64,000 nucleotides of DNA from JALOLV01 sp046295175 (lineage in GTDB: Bacteria; Bacteroidota; Bacteroidia; Cytophagales; Spirosomataceae), in NCBI GenBank assembly GCA_046295175.1, contig JBKBNY010000013.1, positions 1 through 64,000 on the forward strand, read 5' to 3'. The notes under the pieces are model-generated. The model did not search any database, had not been told where the DNA came from, and worked only from the letters and a program-made list of their open reading frames with translations. A program made the position numbers and the translations under genes. The number at the start of each line of letters is the position of its first letter. Position 1 is the first letter of the stretch. Positions 63,782-64,000 of this stretch are shown piece by piece.

Positions 63782-64000
63782 TTAAAAGAATATCATTTTT
63801 ATACCTGCCGAAACTAAAACTATTGCTAACAAAATATAGATACCCGTAGTTTTTACTTTTTTTGTTCCTAAATATGAACCCAATAAACCTCCCAATATTA
63901 CGGCTATTATCCAATACTGAATATTGACAGGAGTTTGTTTAATATTTGAGATGTAACCCAAAAGAGCAATAACAGAATTGACCAAAATGAATAAAGCCGA
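63782..64000 (-). CDS. TauE/SafE (TSUP) family permease, C-terminal part
   Basis: The frame is open to the right end of the window, so the N-terminus is missing. The visible ~72 residues have FILVNSVIALLGY, a GGLLGSYLGTK motif and two hydrophobic helices ending KMIFF, which fits the C-terminal repeat of TSUP transporters for sulfite, sulfonates or other anions. It lies 2 nt before the response regulator and is probably in the same operon. Confidence 0.72.
   Translation of the reverse strand, partial: SALFILVNSVIALLGYISNIKQTPVNIQYWIIAVILGGLLGSYLGTKKVKTTGIYILLAIVLVSAGIKMIFF

Noticed and set aside
1..64000. tRNA, rRNA or riboswitch genes
   Set aside because: No cloverleaf, rRNA or known riboswitch consensus was recognised by eye; a covariance-model scan was not possible.

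Overview
The window reads as DNA of a low-G+C member of the Bacteroidota, probably of the Cytophaga/Flectobacillus type. The support is family content: HYC_CC_PP and DUF6660 proteins, DUF2911/DUF3347 proteins, an RND permease fused to a TolC-type channel, OMP_b-brl-type receptors, a secreted delta-60-like propeller with a coat-hanger C-terminus, and -7 boxes of the form TAnnTTTG. No rRNA or tRNA gene was seen. Several features suggest a plasmid or a mobile island: a serine resolvase, a decayed resolvase, and an iteron-like array with DnaA-box-like 9-mers.

Region 1 (1-11.8 kb) is the most unusual part. Five gene blocks, all on the + strand, are separated by five imperfectly palindromic repeats of 135-137 bp. 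Each repeat begins with a box ending in AAC and ends with a box starting GTT, like integron attC sites. The variable bases of these boxes pair ACROSS the gene, from the right box of the preceding repeat to the left box of the following one, in all five blocks. They do not pair within a repeat. This is the footprint expected if each block was once a circle that integrated by recombination at G^TT. Cargo: a redox-repair operon (TlpA-like redoxin, MsrB-MsrA, OsmC, plus an Abi-like membrane protein); an HSP90-like ATPase with a nuclease-like C-terminus; a UvrD/helicase-IV-like helicase; an unknown 317-aa protein; and a DUF6884 + GIY-YIG pair. No integrase is in the window.

Region 2 (11.8-13.7 kb) is AT-rich, mostly non-coding DNA leading to an intact serine resolvase with possible res-site palindromes upstream.

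Region 3 (13.7-46.6 kb) is a large metal-handling island. In order: a secreted Cys-rich HYC_CC_PP protein, a TonB receptor, an AraC regulator with a CxxC motif, a YVTN propeller, a multicopper oxidase, a Rieske protein, an HMA protein, DUF2911-DUF3347, a CopA Cu(I) ATPase, a small HMA chaperone, DUF3347, a haem-binding protein, a methyltransferase, an SRPBCC protein, a nuclease-like protein, a PepSY protein, MerTP, a GDCCVxC protein and a CopA-CopB-like oxidase/outer-membrane fusion. Two secreted proteins follow on the minus strand. Then come a divalent-cation CzcA-TolC fusion, its CusB/CzcB-like adaptor, a Zn/Cd/Pb ATPase, and an operon of di-haem oxidoreductase, Rieske protein and porin behind a DtxR-like palindrome. 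The genes would move metals through outer membrane, periplasm and inner membrane, with periplasmic oxidation and chelation.

Region 4 (46.6-49.9 kb) has unknown small genes on the minus strand (one broken by an in-frame TAG), an AT-rich tract, eight iteron-like repeats and a resolvase remnant.

Region 5 (49.9-64 kb) carries a di-haem peroxidase, a TonB receptor plus EamA exporter, and a second complete RND efflux system (CzcCBA-like, minus strand) flanked by two OmpR-type two-component systems. The window ends in a truncated TauE/SafE permease.
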